A DNA stretch of 64,000 bases from Latrodectus hesperus (taxonomy: Eukaryota; Arthropoda; Arachnida; Araneae; Theridiidae): contig CM075853.1 in the NCBI GenBank assembly GCA_037975125.1, forward strand, positions 88,794,395-88,858,394, in the 5' to 3' direction. The notes beneath the pieces are model-generated. The model searched no databases. It saw nothing but the letters and a program-made list of their open reading frames with translations, and was not told the DNA's origin. Positions 1 to 15,747 of this stretch are shown one piece after another. The stretch's first letter is position 1; the number at the start of each line of letters is the position of its first letter. The position numbers and the translations under genes were made by a program.

Positions 1-923
1 TATAACATTGATATATTAATTAGTTACCGTGGACACTATTTATCATTATTTATAGTAATATCAGTACAGAACACAAAATTTTCAAATCGCGTAAACGTAA
101 TAACGATAACTTAACCAGGCGATATACACTAAACTTACTTATATTTAATAATTAATTTTAAATCATAGTTTCATATAAATTTCCATTTAAATATCTCTGA
201 CCTTTTACTTCCATTTCTTTTACTTTCATATATTATTTTTATAAACAAAGGAAAATTGAATGTATATAGATATTATGTACTATGAAACTACAAATATTTA
301 TGAACATAAATATAAAATAATATTTTGTATAAAAATAAAGAATTGTGTGTATAAATCTGAACTTTTTGCACCTACGAGAAACTATTCGAATTTAGGAATT
401 TCCTTTCTAATAAGTTAAGTATTTCACTTTGTATGCATGGCATTACTGTTCTATGTAATTAAATTGTGTGTGAAATTTACATTAAATATTTTTACTAGAT
501 GACATTACTCCTCATGGGGAAGTAAAAATATAAGAGCTATGATGTATTAATAAAAGGAATTGAAAGTACTAGCAATTAAACAGTCTTTTTAAATAAAATA
601 TATGAAAATTGCTTTGGTAAAATAGATAAAACCTATGACTACAGTAAATAATACCGAAGCAATTTTTAATATAGACACAATAAATAAATTTAAAATTTTT
701 TAAAGTGTTTGTTTGTTAAAAATGTTTTTGTCATAAATAGATGATTTTATAAGCTAATGATTTTTTTAATTTGTATTGTTTGGTCTGCAAGTATCTTTTG
801 ATATCATAAGAGCTTATATAAATTAAATTAATAAACAGATTTAACGATTTCACTTTTCATATTTTAAACATGCTAAAAGCAATTATTACTTTTCATATTT
901 CTATGATTGTTGAGGAATATATG

Positions 924-924
<1 letters not shown>

Positions 925-968
<44 letters not shown>
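925..968. repeat. (TA)n microsatellite
   Basis: About 44 bases of uninterrupted TA dinucleotide. The Tyr/Ile-rich frame across it is an artefact of the repeat. Confidence 0.95.
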
Positions 969-972
<4 letters not shown>

Positions 973-1939
973 TACATAGTAATTTACTCATTATAGTCTT
1001 TCTAATTAATGTAATTAATGTAATGGCAGAATTGCACTTCTCACACATTTGAATTTTTGTTGAAGAAAAGTGATTTTAATATGCAAATGTTTAAAGAAAT
1101 GTTTTAAATAAACAGATTATAAAATAGCTTCAATTATTGTTAAGCTAATCTTCTTTTCGCAATCCTCATAAAAGTGTAATTCAAAATTACAAACGGGCAT
1201 TTCAGAATGTATCTTGTATAAATAGAATGAAATGTCAGAAAAATTATTTTACAGTTACATGAAATTAAATATTAAAAGTCTTATCAATAGAATTAATTCT
1301 ATTTAAATAGTTGTACTGAAATTAGTTAGGAGTAAAACTACAAAATAGGTAATTTTATTAACAATTATTTTTGTGTCATAATTGTGTAAAATATTAAACA
1401 TAACTTGAAAAATAAATGATGGAAATTCAGATTTTGCAACAACAATACACAAAATATTCATTTTATAATTTTATTTAATAAAAATACAGTTACAAGTTTA
1501 CTCTAATTAATTTTGTACCATTTATTATCAAGCTTCTATGTTTCTAATCATTTAATATCAAGCTAATTATGCTAATTAATTAACAAACCATTTAGAGATA
1601 CATCTGATGAAAGGTATAACAATAATAGATTTTGCCAACACCAAAATTTATTTTCAATAAATAATGAAAAAAAATTGGATTCTATAAATTTTTAAAGTAT
1701 ATTTCAAATTTAATTGAATAATATATAAGTTCCTTTTAATTTTTTTTGGTAAATAATTATTTTACTTTCGATATTCGACATTAAATTTAAATTACTATAT
1801 GCTTCCTTTGATTTTTGAATTTAATTTCGAGTTTGTGTAAAAAGTATTTCAGCATAATAAAAATTTCACTAATATTCATAAGAAAAAATAAAATTTAATA
1901 AAAAGCTGAAGATAAATTAAATGTCCTCACAATATAGTC

Positions 1940-2370
1940 ATGAAATGTATCTGTAAAAATCCCCATTCTTACAAATGCTTCCGTTTTAACCATGATATCG
2001 ATTTATTCATGCATCCACTTTCTGCTTTTCAACAATTAGCTCCCCCTTTCCACATAGGAGAGCCGAAGAGAACACACTCATTAGTTGATCAGCAACACAA
2101 CGGTCCAACCGAAACCTTGAAATACATTACTGAGTATCTTGGAAACTCAATGGTAGAAACCAAAACAACGATAATGTCTTTAAAGTTCCGAAACAACGAG
2201 AACAACTTTAGAGTTCCAGATGTTCCTAAATATAACAATAATTATTTAAAGTGCCAAAATAACGTAACGTAGAAAAGTTCCACAATACAGTAACGACTTG
2301 AGTAGTTATTAATACTGGAACGGTTTGAGCAGCTACGGTATTGTATAACTGTATAAGCAGGAAAGAAAAA
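1940..2370. other. GC-elevated island of unknown origin
   Basis: This stretch is clearly less AT-rich than its flanks and holds a 110-codon plus-strand frame (1940-2272) with mixed composition. I recognise no domain in it. It contains short repeated runs resembling AAAGTTCCGAAACAACG and AGAGTTCCAGATG, which suggests a piece of an old interspersed repeat such as an LTR rather than a gene. Neither terminal repeats nor target duplications were found. Confidence 0.25.
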
Positions 2371-3239
2371 TAATCTTTATAACCTAATTTTTTAAGAACA
2401 CGTTATTTATTAAACAATTATTAGTAAATAAATATTTTAAGTAACAGTTACATTCAATAACGACCATCTCTATTATCAACCATTATCAAAAAATTTGAGT
2501 TGAAAATTAACACAAACATATTAAAAAATTTTTCTTGTTGAAAGAACAGTATAACAAGAAAAAAATCAAAATATATTTCTTCAATTTTAATAGTCAAATT
2601 AATTTCCATTTATTTCATTTTGAATGTAAGTAACAGTTTTTATATCCATTTTTAAAATTTAACTGTTAACTCATCCTATACTAAATTTTTTATTCACTCT
2701 ATGATAAAAAAGAAAAAACACACACATAATTGTTTTCAGTTCAACTGAGAAAATTCAGAATGAGAATAAGAAAATTATTATTAGATGGCTGATTATTGAG
2801 AATTATTACTATGTAACTGATAATTGAATATGTGACATGTTATTGAGAATTTTTTCAGCTTTTGTTAATAATAAAATTTTAACCCCATACCAACCAATAA
2901 AATTTTTTAATTCACTGAAAAATAAATACATGTGAAAGAAGTTTCAAGAATAAAAAAAAGCTAACAGAAAATTTTAAATGAAATTATTGTTAGCATAATT
3001 GATAAATTAAGAATCTATTTTCCTACTAAATTTACGATTTAATATCAAAAAGTTTTAAAGAAAAAGTATTTAATTTTAATCGTGATACTGAAAAGGAAGC
3101 AAGAGTATTATATATAATTCTTTTTTCTAAAAAAATTTTTAAATAACATAAATTTAGCTAAAATATGTAGACATCAAACTTTAAACACCAATTTTAAAGA
3201 AAACATTTATTTTAGTTTAAAATATTGTAAAAATCAAAC

Positions 3240-3660
3240 ACTTAACAAACGAGCACTTTCGATTTCGTTACGTGCGGATGTAAGAGACACAAGAGGCATT
3301 GTCAGAGTGTGTCGGAGCGAGAGGAATGGTGTGGTTGTGTGAAAAGACGAGTGGTAGCCGAGGTACTGCATCCAGGCAATGGAAAATACATGTGTTTCGA
3401 ATAATGTAAAAAGAACCATCTAAATTTAGGTTTGTGTCTGTAATTAATGTTATGTTTGTTAATGTAAAATAAATCTGTCGTAAAAAGAAGGTATTTTGGT
3501 ATTACTGAACGATTCTGGAAACGACAGGTTCGAGAAACAATCACAAATATCTTAATCAATATTTATCCTGGAAAATCATCATAGAGTGTAACTAGTACTT
3601 TGCAAACAGTTGCACACAATGATGATCCACTCGGACATGGAAAAGGTTAAAATTTGATAC
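3240..3660. other. GC-elevated island, possible solo LTR fragment
   Basis: The composition changes abruptly from the AT-rich flank to GTGCGGATGTAAGAGACAC and similar sequence. An AATAAA signal follows at about 3468-3473, with a further 180 bases of mixed composition. That order resembles the R/U5 part of an LTR. No matching second LTR, primer-binding site or coding region was recognised. The minus-strand frames here lack known motifs. Confidence 0.2.
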
Positions 3661-4687
3661 TTAAAATAATTATACAAAGAAAGCAATAGGAAAAAATGAA
3701 ATATAAATTTTTATGAAACTGAAAATAAGACATTAAATAATGCATACTTGATAATTTATTTGAAAATTATTTATATACTGCTGAAAAGAGACATGAGATA
3801 CAACGAACTACATAAAAAATGCTATATTAAACTTCATAAGTAATTAAAAAGAAAACAACAATATTCATACATTTGTCAATTATACAGCAAACACAGCAAA
3901 ATTATGAATCTAACTAACTCATTGAGCTTTGTTACTTTACAAATTACTGTTATGAATTGTGTCTTTTTATAATATTTTCTACTATATTTCTTTTAAGTAG
4001 AGCAAAAATATCACTTTGAAATTTGAAAGTGTTAACTTAGCATATTATTCTTGAATATATTTAGTCAATTTATGTTTTCAAATTGCCATTTATTTACCTT
4101 AGTATTTGAGAAGGGAATATTTTCTTTCTGCCTGTGTGAATCAAAAAGCATAACCAGATATAAAAAAGGCATTAATTTTTTTAAAAAAAATATTAAAATG
4201 AGAAATTTCGGATATTGTGAAAATAATTTACACTATTTCCTATAACTTAATAAATTGTATAATTGGAATATATAAACTCAATTCATCTTACAAGAGAAAT
4301 AGCAAAAGCCTTTGAATTTCCATACAACCAATGCTAGAGTGAACAAAAATTTTTTTATTACTCACATTCTTTTACAGTACTCAATATATCAGTTTACACT
4401 TATTCCAAAACACAACTTTAAGAATTCAAGAGGGAAAATGTTATTTGCTATCAAAAAATTAATAACAAGCACTTAAGTATATGAAGATAATTCATACTTT
4501 ATATTGAAGTTCACAGAAGCTAACAACATAAAAAAACATATATATTTAGTATTTCTACAAATAAACTGCGTAGAAAACAAAAGAAATTCAATAAATTATT
4601 TTTACAATTAAAATATAAATCTCCAGTAAAAAATAACATAATTAAAATTTTCTGTAAATCAAATGATTTATCAAACATTTTCTTTCG

Positions 4688-4740
4688 ATAGAATTTAATA
4701 CGATTTCTGTTTTTTATTCAGAAATCGTATTAAATTCTAT
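4688..4740. repeat. Perfect 22-bp inverted repeat
   Basis: The left arm at 4688-4709 and the right arm at 4719-4740 are exact reverse complements over 22 bases, separated by a 9-base T-rich loop. The sequence would form a stable hairpin in DNA or RNA. It lies in otherwise featureless DNA, and no ORF or TSD is associated with it. It could be a tiny foldback element remnant or a palindrome made by template switching during replication. Confidence 0.85.
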
Positions 4741-5544
4741 TGAATGTGTTTTACCTTGTTTTTACACATGACACTAATTTCTTTTTACATAACAGAAGGC
4801 ACTGTTAAGGGTAAAAATGTTCAACATAACTTTTGTAGCATAATTATTTCTACCGAAATAGCAAATATTTTATACGATTTTTTAAGAAACCAAAAATATT
4901 GCGTCCTAATTAGATAATACAAATTTAAATTAAGTAATAATTTTAACTTTCTTTAGTTAGAAGTTTGAAATAAAACTTTACAGAAAATGTGCTGAAAAGA
5001 ATATTACTTATTATTACTAGAAGAATAGTACACATAAAGACAGAAAAAATTAACATAAAGCACATTCCTATAATAAAAAAAAATTTTCCAATTCAAAATA
5101 AATTTTCAGATACTCTTGAAAATGGATTGGAATACATTATTGCACTCATCCAAGATAAAAAAAATATTATAAATTATAAGTAAACATTTAAAAGAGAAGA
5201 AAAAATTTAAAATTTATGTTTTTTCCTTGTTTTGGAAATATTCAGCTAGGGGTGTATGGCCAAATCTCTCATCAAATGCAGAAAAAAAAACCCTAAGAAG
5301 GAAGTTTTATACCTCTATTGATGAAATCTTAAATAAAATTATTTATCCATTTTATTTCCCTTATATATTTTAAAAGCATAATTTCTAAGAAAATTAAGCA
5401 AATCTTTTTTAAATGCATCGAAAGAAAAAATAAATAATTGAAAAAATTAAGTAATTTGTAAAGGAAATTTCAAATGAAATTTTAGTATCAAGTCAGTCAA
5501 ATATAAACAATAAAAAATTGTAAATATAAGTTTAAAAAAGTAGC

Positions 5545-5960
5545 AGCCCATTTTAGAACCTGCCTCAATCTTTAAAAGTGAGAGTCTCTTCAAAGCTCAA
5601 ATTATTGTGTCCTCCACATGTAGCCTCAAGGAAAGTACTTTCCTTGAAACGTTTTCTATTGAACGTTATGCCCAAGGTATTTAAAGTTTTTGGTGGTCAG
5701 CATTAAATCTTCTTCATAAAAGAGGAGTGGCATGAAGGGTTGATGAGTAATAGAAAAAAATTGATGAAGATTTCTTATTATCAAGATTTATCTTCATGTT
5801 GTTTTGTTCAGTCCAAATGACCATAATTTTTAATATTTTATTTAAAATGGAGTTAAAGTAATGCTCTGCATAGTTTTTGGGGAACACTGTCCAATTGACA
5901 AGATCCTCTGTGTATAAGAGACACATTTTATTGATTTCAGTTTGCATGCTATAATTGAAA
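5545..5960 (-). pseudogene. Non-LTR retrotransposon reverse transcriptase fragment
   Basis: Minus-strand frame 5947-5714 contains LLYTEDLVNWTVFPKNYAEH. YTED stands where LINE reverse transcriptases have the catalytic FADD/YADD box. The frame continues through a helix of the type LNKILKIMVIWTEQNNMKIN, which matches the thumb-proximal region of Jockey-type elements. A shifted frame just beyond carries FKYLG (about 5667-5690), the conserved block normally 35-45 residues after the active site. Stops and frameshifts follow. No endonuclease or upstream RT is seen, so this is a small dead fragment. The first Asp of the catalytic pair is Glu and the preceding residue is Thr, which would abolish activity. 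Confidence 0.75.
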
Positions 5961-8019
5961 CTTCATTCTTATAAGTATGTATAAATGAACACATTGTACA
6001 GAAAAAAACATTATACTTAATGTCTATAATATATAGCACAGGAATATTATCATTTCCTTTCTAAATGTAAAGAAAAACTACAAGTCCAATATAAAAAAGA
6101 TGTGTAGAAGAACATTACTCACATCAAAAAAGGAATTTCAGACCATCAAGCAATTTAAAAAATAAATAAACGGATAGCTGAAAGACCAAATTTATGGATA
6201 CAATTAAATTATAATCCATCAGTTTCAAAACTCAGAAATACTTTGAATGGACTATTATGTATCACTGTTTATAGAAATAAATTTATAATTAAAGTTTTCT
6301 TTAATATATTAGATTTTTTTAATATAATGTAAAATATTAATTAATATGTGTATTCATTTATAAAATTGTCTTGGAAAATGCCACAATGATTTCATGTATA
6401 GAAGTTAAATAATGTGTGTGTTGATCTCTTAATATACATTTAATCATAATAAAATGAATTGTAATCTGTTACTATACTGATCTAAGTTTGAAAGTATAGC
6501 AGATATTTTCAAATTCACATACATTTAATGTTATTTCAAAAACAATAAAATAAAAGTACATGTTTCAGCTAAAACAGAAAATTTTTGAATGGGAAACCTG
6601 AGCTTTAAAATGATATAATGAAAATTTTTTTTATCAATTTCTTGGAGACAATTTTATTAAACAATCCTTCAATAAAAAAGAAATTGTTAAAAGTAGTCCC
6701 AAGTTATTCAAAAAAACTTTTTTTTGTTTATTATAAGGTGATTTTTAAGATTATATTCTGCTATGCAACAAGTTCATTTATAAACAAACAATGATAAAAG
6801 CTATGGAAAAAATTCATGTTATAACAGTAAAGTTCAGATAAGTATTATTGTGACTTTATTCTGTTAAATACATATTAATAAGCACTTTTTAAAGACAAAA
6901 ATTTATTTAAATATACTTTTAAATTCACTTTTTAAAGACTTATATTTTCTTTAATATATTACTTAATATTAAAAACAAAAAGGCGTTTTATCTTTTGATT
7001 CTAAACATACAGAAAAATATAGGTTTTAATTAGAAAGATTTTATCTAAAAAAGCAAGTCACCACAAAATAGGAATTTCACACTAACAAGCAACAAGCAGT
7101 TTATGCAAGAAACCAATAATAATAAATGAGTCTGGAAGCAGCAAAATATTCTATGAAATAAAATTTTGGTGAATTAATTTTAGAGACTATATAATGCTTT
7201 TAATAGAATTGTTTGTGAAGTACTTTATTATAATTAATGGTTTTTTAAATTATTTGATCTTTTTAACGTAAAATTTATATCAATTGAAATGTGTGTTCAT
7301 TTTTAAAACTGTTCTGAAAATATGGCAGAATGAGTGAGTAAATAAATACCAACTGAATAAAATTTCTTCGTTCTCTAATGAAACACATTTACTTTGATAT
7401 TTGACAAATACATCAACTTTAATTTATTACCGTATACAGCAAATTATTTGAAAGGTAAGTACTATAAATAATTTCGGGGAGAAATTTTCTGGTTTAATTA
7501 CTAGAAAAGCAATAATGTTAAAAAGAAAAAGGCTGTTATAATATAATTACAATTCAAAAGTGTAATTTAACATACAAATTCTGTGAGTATTTTAAAATAA
7601 ATAATGAGAGAAAGATAAAGAAATAAAAAAAAATTGCACTACACACAAAGAAAATCTAAGTAAAATTCACACTAAGAATAAAATTGCCAAACATCAAATG
7701 TGTAGTGAATAATATAAGTAAATGATTGATCAATTAATTATTTCTAATGAATTAAATTTAAAAATTAAAGACAGAGAGACAACTTTAAAATTAGCATAAA
7801 ATGAATATTATTTAGCAAATGGAAGAATTTTTAATTAATTTTTGCAATATGAAACAAATAGAAAAGATAAAATTATCATTATTTAAAAATATTAAGTGGA
7901 CTTTAGAAAATAATTTTAATGTTTGTTCAAATTTAACTAGAGAGAAAAATTATAAAAAATTTTTTAAATATACCACTTCACATTAAAAGTGTGACATAAA
8001 AACTTTTTTCATCATATTA
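5960..8019. other. AT-rich sequence without recognisable genes
   Basis: No coding region, RNA gene or terminal repeat pair is recognised. Only short AT-rich frames are present. Confidence 0.6.
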
Positions 8020-8027
8020 CTCTTAAT

Positions 8028-8682
8028 CAGGAGTGCACAACCTTTTCAGAATGAGGGGCCAAAATATGAAAAAAGATCATGTCGAGGGCCAAAGCAGTAC
8101 GTAAATGTTAAAACATGTCATAAACGTGAAAACACTGTTTTTTGTGGCAATACGCATAAATTGTAACTGTTAATTTACTTATTTACTCATGCAAACATTA
8201 TACAATAAAGTAATAAAACACAAACATTATAGATATGCTTAAAATACTTTATTTCCAGAAAAAACTTGAAATTGAATAACGGGAGAAAACTTTTTGGTAA
8301 TTATACAAAGAACACAATTTAAATTTTGAAAAAAATTAGTAAAATTTAATGTGATGGCTATGACTGAATATTTGAAGTTATTGATTTTATGTTGGGCTTA
8401 AGATTCGTTGTGGTAATACTAAAACAGAAGAAAGGTTCTCATCTGCTATTCTATTTCTTATTTTTGATTTGTTTAAATTCATAAAAAGAAAAAGTTTGCT
8501 CACAAATGTAAAATATTTATTCTGATGTAGAATCGTTTTTCTATCAGATTTTTTCTTTTGTTTATTTGAAAGAGTCTCATTTATTTTTAAATTAGTCTTA
8601 TTTTATTAACAAAATTCGCGGGCCAACTTTAAAGGCGACGCGGGCCAATTTTCACCCGCGCGCCATAGGTTGTGCATCCCTG
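8028..8682. mobile_element. Short hAT DNA transposon (deletion derivative) with TIRs and 8-bp TSD
   Basis: The left end reads CAGGAGTGCACAACCT and the reverse complement of the right end reads CAGGGATGCACAACCT, so 14 of 16 positions match. The sequence CTCTTAAT flanks both ends exactly (8020-8027 and 8683-8690). An 8-bp duplication and a CAGGG-type terminus are diagnostic of hAT. On the minus strand, about 8486-8360, a short frame resembles the hAT C-terminal dimerisation region of the GTF2IRD2/ZBED-like group (KSKIRNRIADENLSSVL). The remaining transposase is missing, so this looks like an internally deleted copy of a larger autonomous element. GC-rich GGGCC motifs occur near both ends. Confidence 0.9.
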
Positions 8683-8690
8683 CTCTTAAT

Positions 8691-12150
<3,460 letters not shown>

Positions 12151-12180
12151 TATATAAAAAGTTCTAATTTTTGTTTGCTA

Positions 12181-12206
12181 AGGAAAGAAGCCAAGGCTTC
12201 TTTCCT
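12181..12206. repeat. 12-bp palindrome beside the microsatellite
   Basis: AGGAAAGAAGCC and GGCTTCTTTCCT are exact reverse complements separated by AA. They lie about 30 bases after the TG array. Confidence 0.8.
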
Positions 12207-12209
12207 CTA

Positions 12210-12590
12210 AAATAATGAACTTCAAGATGGCAGATGTACAATATTTTCGTGATTCTGAGTGATATTTATATGATACAAAAAATGGCAACCCTAAAAAAAT
12301 TATACATTCCTCGCCAAGATTGCAACACCAAAGCATCTTCTACTTTAAATAAAGGCAAAATCAGTTACTTTTGGATAACTAGTTATCAACGTTACGTTCC
12401 ACGGAAATAACATGTTATAAAAGGGTTATCAAATAACGGCTTTTTGGAAAAGTTATTCCAAGAAATCCGTTCCCTTTGGCCTGCTTGAAAATTCTATGGA
12501 GTGAAAAGGAAGGTTTCGTGGAGTGACAAAACTGGTTTTTTTTTTTTTTTTTCGGAAATGAGGTGTAGGGTGAACTTTAAGTTACTGAGC
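12210..12590. other. GC-elevated non-coding stretch with TTATC/GTTA motifs and a T-tract
   Basis: Contains GGATAACTAGTTATC (palindromic, about 12373-12387), further GTTAT and AACG motifs, and a run of about 17 T residues near 12537-12553. Such motif-dense sequence resembles the subterminal region of a hAT-like transposon. No TIR pair or coding sequence was identified. Confidence 0.25.
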
Positions 12591-12941
12591 ATCGAAAATC
12601 ACTTACAGAAAGAAATTTTAATGATTTTTGTTATATTCTTTTAACAATTTTTTAGGAATTTCCTACTTTATTATACGGAAGTTCAACATTTAAGTCTAGA
12701 CTGATTTTCATTTACTTATTTTTTAAAATAATTGCAATGGATTAAATTAGATTTATAATTTTTTTTTACTGTCAATTGATTCTCTCAGTTAAAAATTCTT
12801 AAGTAATGTGTATTAACATAATTTGTTTCCCAATGATATTAACTGCTTATTAATGTATTTTATTACTTTAATGTATAAAATATACCTAAATTTGAAAATT
12901 TTTAAAATCAAACATAAATCAGTTTCTCACAAGATGAATTT

Positions 12942-13441
12942 NNNNNNNNNNNNNNNNNNNNNNNNNNNNNNNNNNNNNNNNNNNNNNNNNNNNNNNNNNN
13001 NNNNNNNNNNNNNNNNNNNNNNNNNNNNNNNNNNNNNNNNNNNNNNNNNNNNNNNNNNNNNNNNNNNNNNNNNNNNNNNNNNNNNNNNNNNNNNNNNNNN
13101 NNNNNNNNNNNNNNNNNNNNNNNNNNNNNNNNNNNNNNNNNNNNNNNNNNNNNNNNNNNNNNNNNNNNNNNNNNNNNNNNNNNNNNNNNNNNNNNNNNNN
13201 NNNNNNNNNNNNNNNNNNNNNNNNNNNNNNNNNNNNNNNNNNNNNNNNNNNNNNNNNNNNNNNNNNNNNNNNNNNNNNNNNNNNNNNNNNNNNNNNNNNN
13301 NNNNNNNNNNNNNNNNNNNNNNNNNNNNNNNNNNNNNNNNNNNNNNNNNNNNNNNNNNNNNNNNNNNNNNNNNNNNNNNNNNNNNNNNNNNNNNNNNNNN
13401 NNNNNNNNNNNNNNNNNNNNNNNNNNNNNNNNNNNNNNNNN
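12942..13441. other. Scaffold gap of 500 N
   Basis: Exactly 500 undetermined bases, the usual placeholder for a gap of unknown size. The gap cuts off the 5' part of the LINE fragment that starts directly after it, so distance across the gap means nothing. Confidence 0.99.
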
Positions 13442-14315
13442 CCAAGAACCAGCCTCTCCGTAAGCCTTGGGCGATACGCTACGGTCTACCAGGCAGAGGT
13501 TTTGGCCATTATCCACTGTCTGCGACTAAATATGAGGAAGGGCTACTACGGTAAGCTGATTCTCATTTTTAGTGACAGTCAAGCCGCTTTAAAAGCGCTT
13601 AATTCTTTCGAAATCAAATCTAAAATGATTTTGGAATGTAGAAACTTTCTTACAGAACTGGCAACTAGAAACAAGATGATCCTTGTATGGGTGCTATGAC
13701 ACAAAGGTATCGAAGGTAATGAAAGGGCTGATGAGCTTGCTTAACAAGGATCGTCTTTTGTTCCCATTGGTGCAGAACCTTTTTGTGGGATCAATTTTAA
13801 GACCGCAAAAACCAATGTTCTTAGATGGGAAAGACGGAAGATGTATGAAGCTTGGCTCAACACTCCTGGTCAAACCCATGCTAAAAGTATGATCTGTTGA
13901 TCATCAGCGAGGATTGCCTCTGAAATTCTTAGATGCTCTAGGCAGAAGATGCGTTTAATCGTAGGCTTCATAACTGGGCACTACTATTTCAGAAAACACC
14001 TCCATAAAATGGGACTGTTTCAGCAAGACCCTATCTGCAGGAAATGTCATACGCAAGAGGAAACGGCCAAGCATATCATTTACGAATGCAAGGCTCTTGC
14101 CCCCTGCCTAGATTAACTTCTTTAGGCATTATCCATACTGGAGAGTTACACCTAGATTCCATTAAAGGGTTATCGGACTTTATTAATAAAGTGGGTGACC
14201 CGAGTAACTGGAACTAGGAAACATTGGATTTGGAGTTAATGGTACAAAATGCTGATTAAAGCAGAGGTGCCAATGACATACAAACCCAACCTTAAGAAGA
14301 AGAAGAATTTTTGCA
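13442..14315 (+). pseudogene. LINE 3' part: RNase H and C-terminal zinc motif
   Basis: The frame just after the gap runs AEVLAIIHCLRLNMRKGYYG, FSDSQAALKAL and LVWV, then a TGA where RNase H domains of Jockey/I-type LINEs have PGH, followed in the same frame by HKGIEGNERADELA. The RNase H acidic residues (E of AEVLAI, D of FSDSQ, D of NERADELA) are present. After more stops comes MRLIVGFITGHYYFRKHLHK, then CRKCHTQEETAKHIIYEC, the usual C-x2-C...H-x4-C end of these elements. The fragment finishes in GAA-like repeats at 14301-14315, a plausible 3' tail. The upstream RT is absent or hidden in the gap. The copy is inactive. Confidence 0.85.
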
Positions 14316-15132
14316 CGGTTACTTATTTTATTTACTAAGAAGCTTTCAATTTTATTAGATTTTCTTAAAAGGAATTTTAACTACAATTGGGAACAGTTGC
14401 ATGGTAACAGGAATGGAAAGTATATGTAATTTGATTAAAAATGTGGAAAAGTATATTATCTGTTCTGATGCTAGGAATATGTAAGGAAAATATTTTTCTC
14501 ATTTATTAAATACAAATAAATATTGTTATGTATTAAAATTACTTATTTTATATTTATAGAGAAAAAACTGCTCAGGTTATGTTCTTAGCAATTTTTACAT
14601 CAAGAAAATTGTAAAAATTGCTCCCAATAACAACCTAAAATTGGCCATAGACATGCTTCCAACAGTTTTCTTCTGTTGAAGAAGAGACAATATCTTTATA
14701 ATACTTTACGACAAAATGCAAGACTGAAAATGAAGGTAAAGTTTATAACAGAAATTAATTTATCAAAAAAATTTTCCTTAGTATTTTTTAAAATCTTCTG
14801 AATATGAATGTAGTTTTTTTTCACTTCATTGTAATTTTCAAGTACTAAACAATTTATTACCATTAAAAGTTATAAATAATAATTTATCAAAACATTTTGC
14901 CCTCTATAAATTGCGAATTGCTTTTTTCTTTTAGACAAATTTTTCACATATATAGCTTCTTACGATTATCATATGATAATATGATAATATATTTATATTA
15001 TTTCACAATTGCTTTTTATAAATCAAGAAGTTATTCCATAAAGAATTAAGTGCAATATTTATAAGTGATAGCTCACTATTCTTTTTTAGGTACATAATCC
15101 ACCAAATTGACTGATATTTTCTTACATTGGTA

Positions 15133-15339
15133 GATAAGTTACAACAAAAATTTACAAGAGCCAAGACAGAATGCATGACAATCAAAGAGAGGAAAATTTC
15201 TGATATTGTTTCTGATCTGGGGATATTTCCGCAAGCAGAACTGTGGCGCAAAATGCTTCGCCAAGATGAACTATTGGCAAATTCACTACCGATACCTATG
15301 TATAGTAAACCTAAGCTTATCCAATACCTCCTAGAGTAG
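15133..15339 (+). other. Coding-like island, candidate exon of an unrecognised gene
   Basis: About 68 open codons end at TAG 15337-15339. The composition is protein-like and not simple-repeat: KLQQKFTRAKTECMTIKERK, followed by a helix-friendly stretch with LGIFPQAELWRKMLRQDELL and a Pro-rich end (LPIPMYSKPK). An in-frame TGA at 15112 closes the frame upstream. The sequence TTTTCTTACATTGGTAG just before 15133 could serve as a 3' splice site. No ATG lies near the beginning. I do not recognise the protein. It may be a 3'-terminal host exon or an old transposon relic. A strong hairpin overlaps the stop codon. Confidence 0.35.
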
Positions 15340-15355
15340 GAGGTGTTGGATAAGC
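15315..15355. repeat. 19-bp hairpin with 3-base loop
   Basis: The arms at 15315-15333 and 15337-15355 are reverse complements with one mismatch (T-A replaced by a G-T type pair in RNA), with loop GAG. The right arm begins with the TAG that ends the coding-like island on the plus strand. The arms spell GCTTATCCAATACCTCCTA and its complement. Confidence 0.85.
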
Positions 15356-15747
15356 ACTCAGAGAGGCGTGGTCATATTTAACTCTTAAAAGTAGTCTTTC
15401 ATCTTAACTGGTTTGCATAAAGTTACGAGAATATAAAGCGAAACTTAATGGAGGCAATTAAGAAATACTTTAAAGAAAAAAATTATTAGTTTATCTAATT
15501 TTTATTAGATTGTTTTTTTCCCCACGTTTTCAAAGTTTTTTAATGTAACCAAAATTTATATTAATTTTTTTGTATTCATATAAGAAATTCTATAAATTTT
15601 TAGATTTTTTATGTATCAAAAAATTTTGTCTTGTATAATATTGGTGATTAGGTAAGCTTATATAAATCATCACCATTATACATGACTAATTTTATTGGGA
15701 ATTACTTTTAAAATAGGAGGATCAGAAATAATGTGCACTGTTTCAGC

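Larger units (their letters stand above)
1..5540. other. AT-rich sequence without recognisable genes
   Basis: No convincing coding region or RNA gene is seen. The few long frames are AT-rich and lack recognisable motifs. Two stretches are less AT-rich than the surroundings, about 1940-2370 and 3240-3660, and are listed separately. A short TA microsatellite and one perfect 22-bp inverted repeat also lie here. Confidence 0.6.

Noticed and set aside
12823..13554. 243-codon plus-strand and 202-codon minus-strand frames
   Set aside because: Both are open only because they cross the 500-N gap.
14560..14735. Possible exon bounded by TTTATAG and GTAAAG
   Set aside because: All three frames contain stops between these sites; only short open pieces (such as LLLKKRQYLYNTLRQNARLK) remain.
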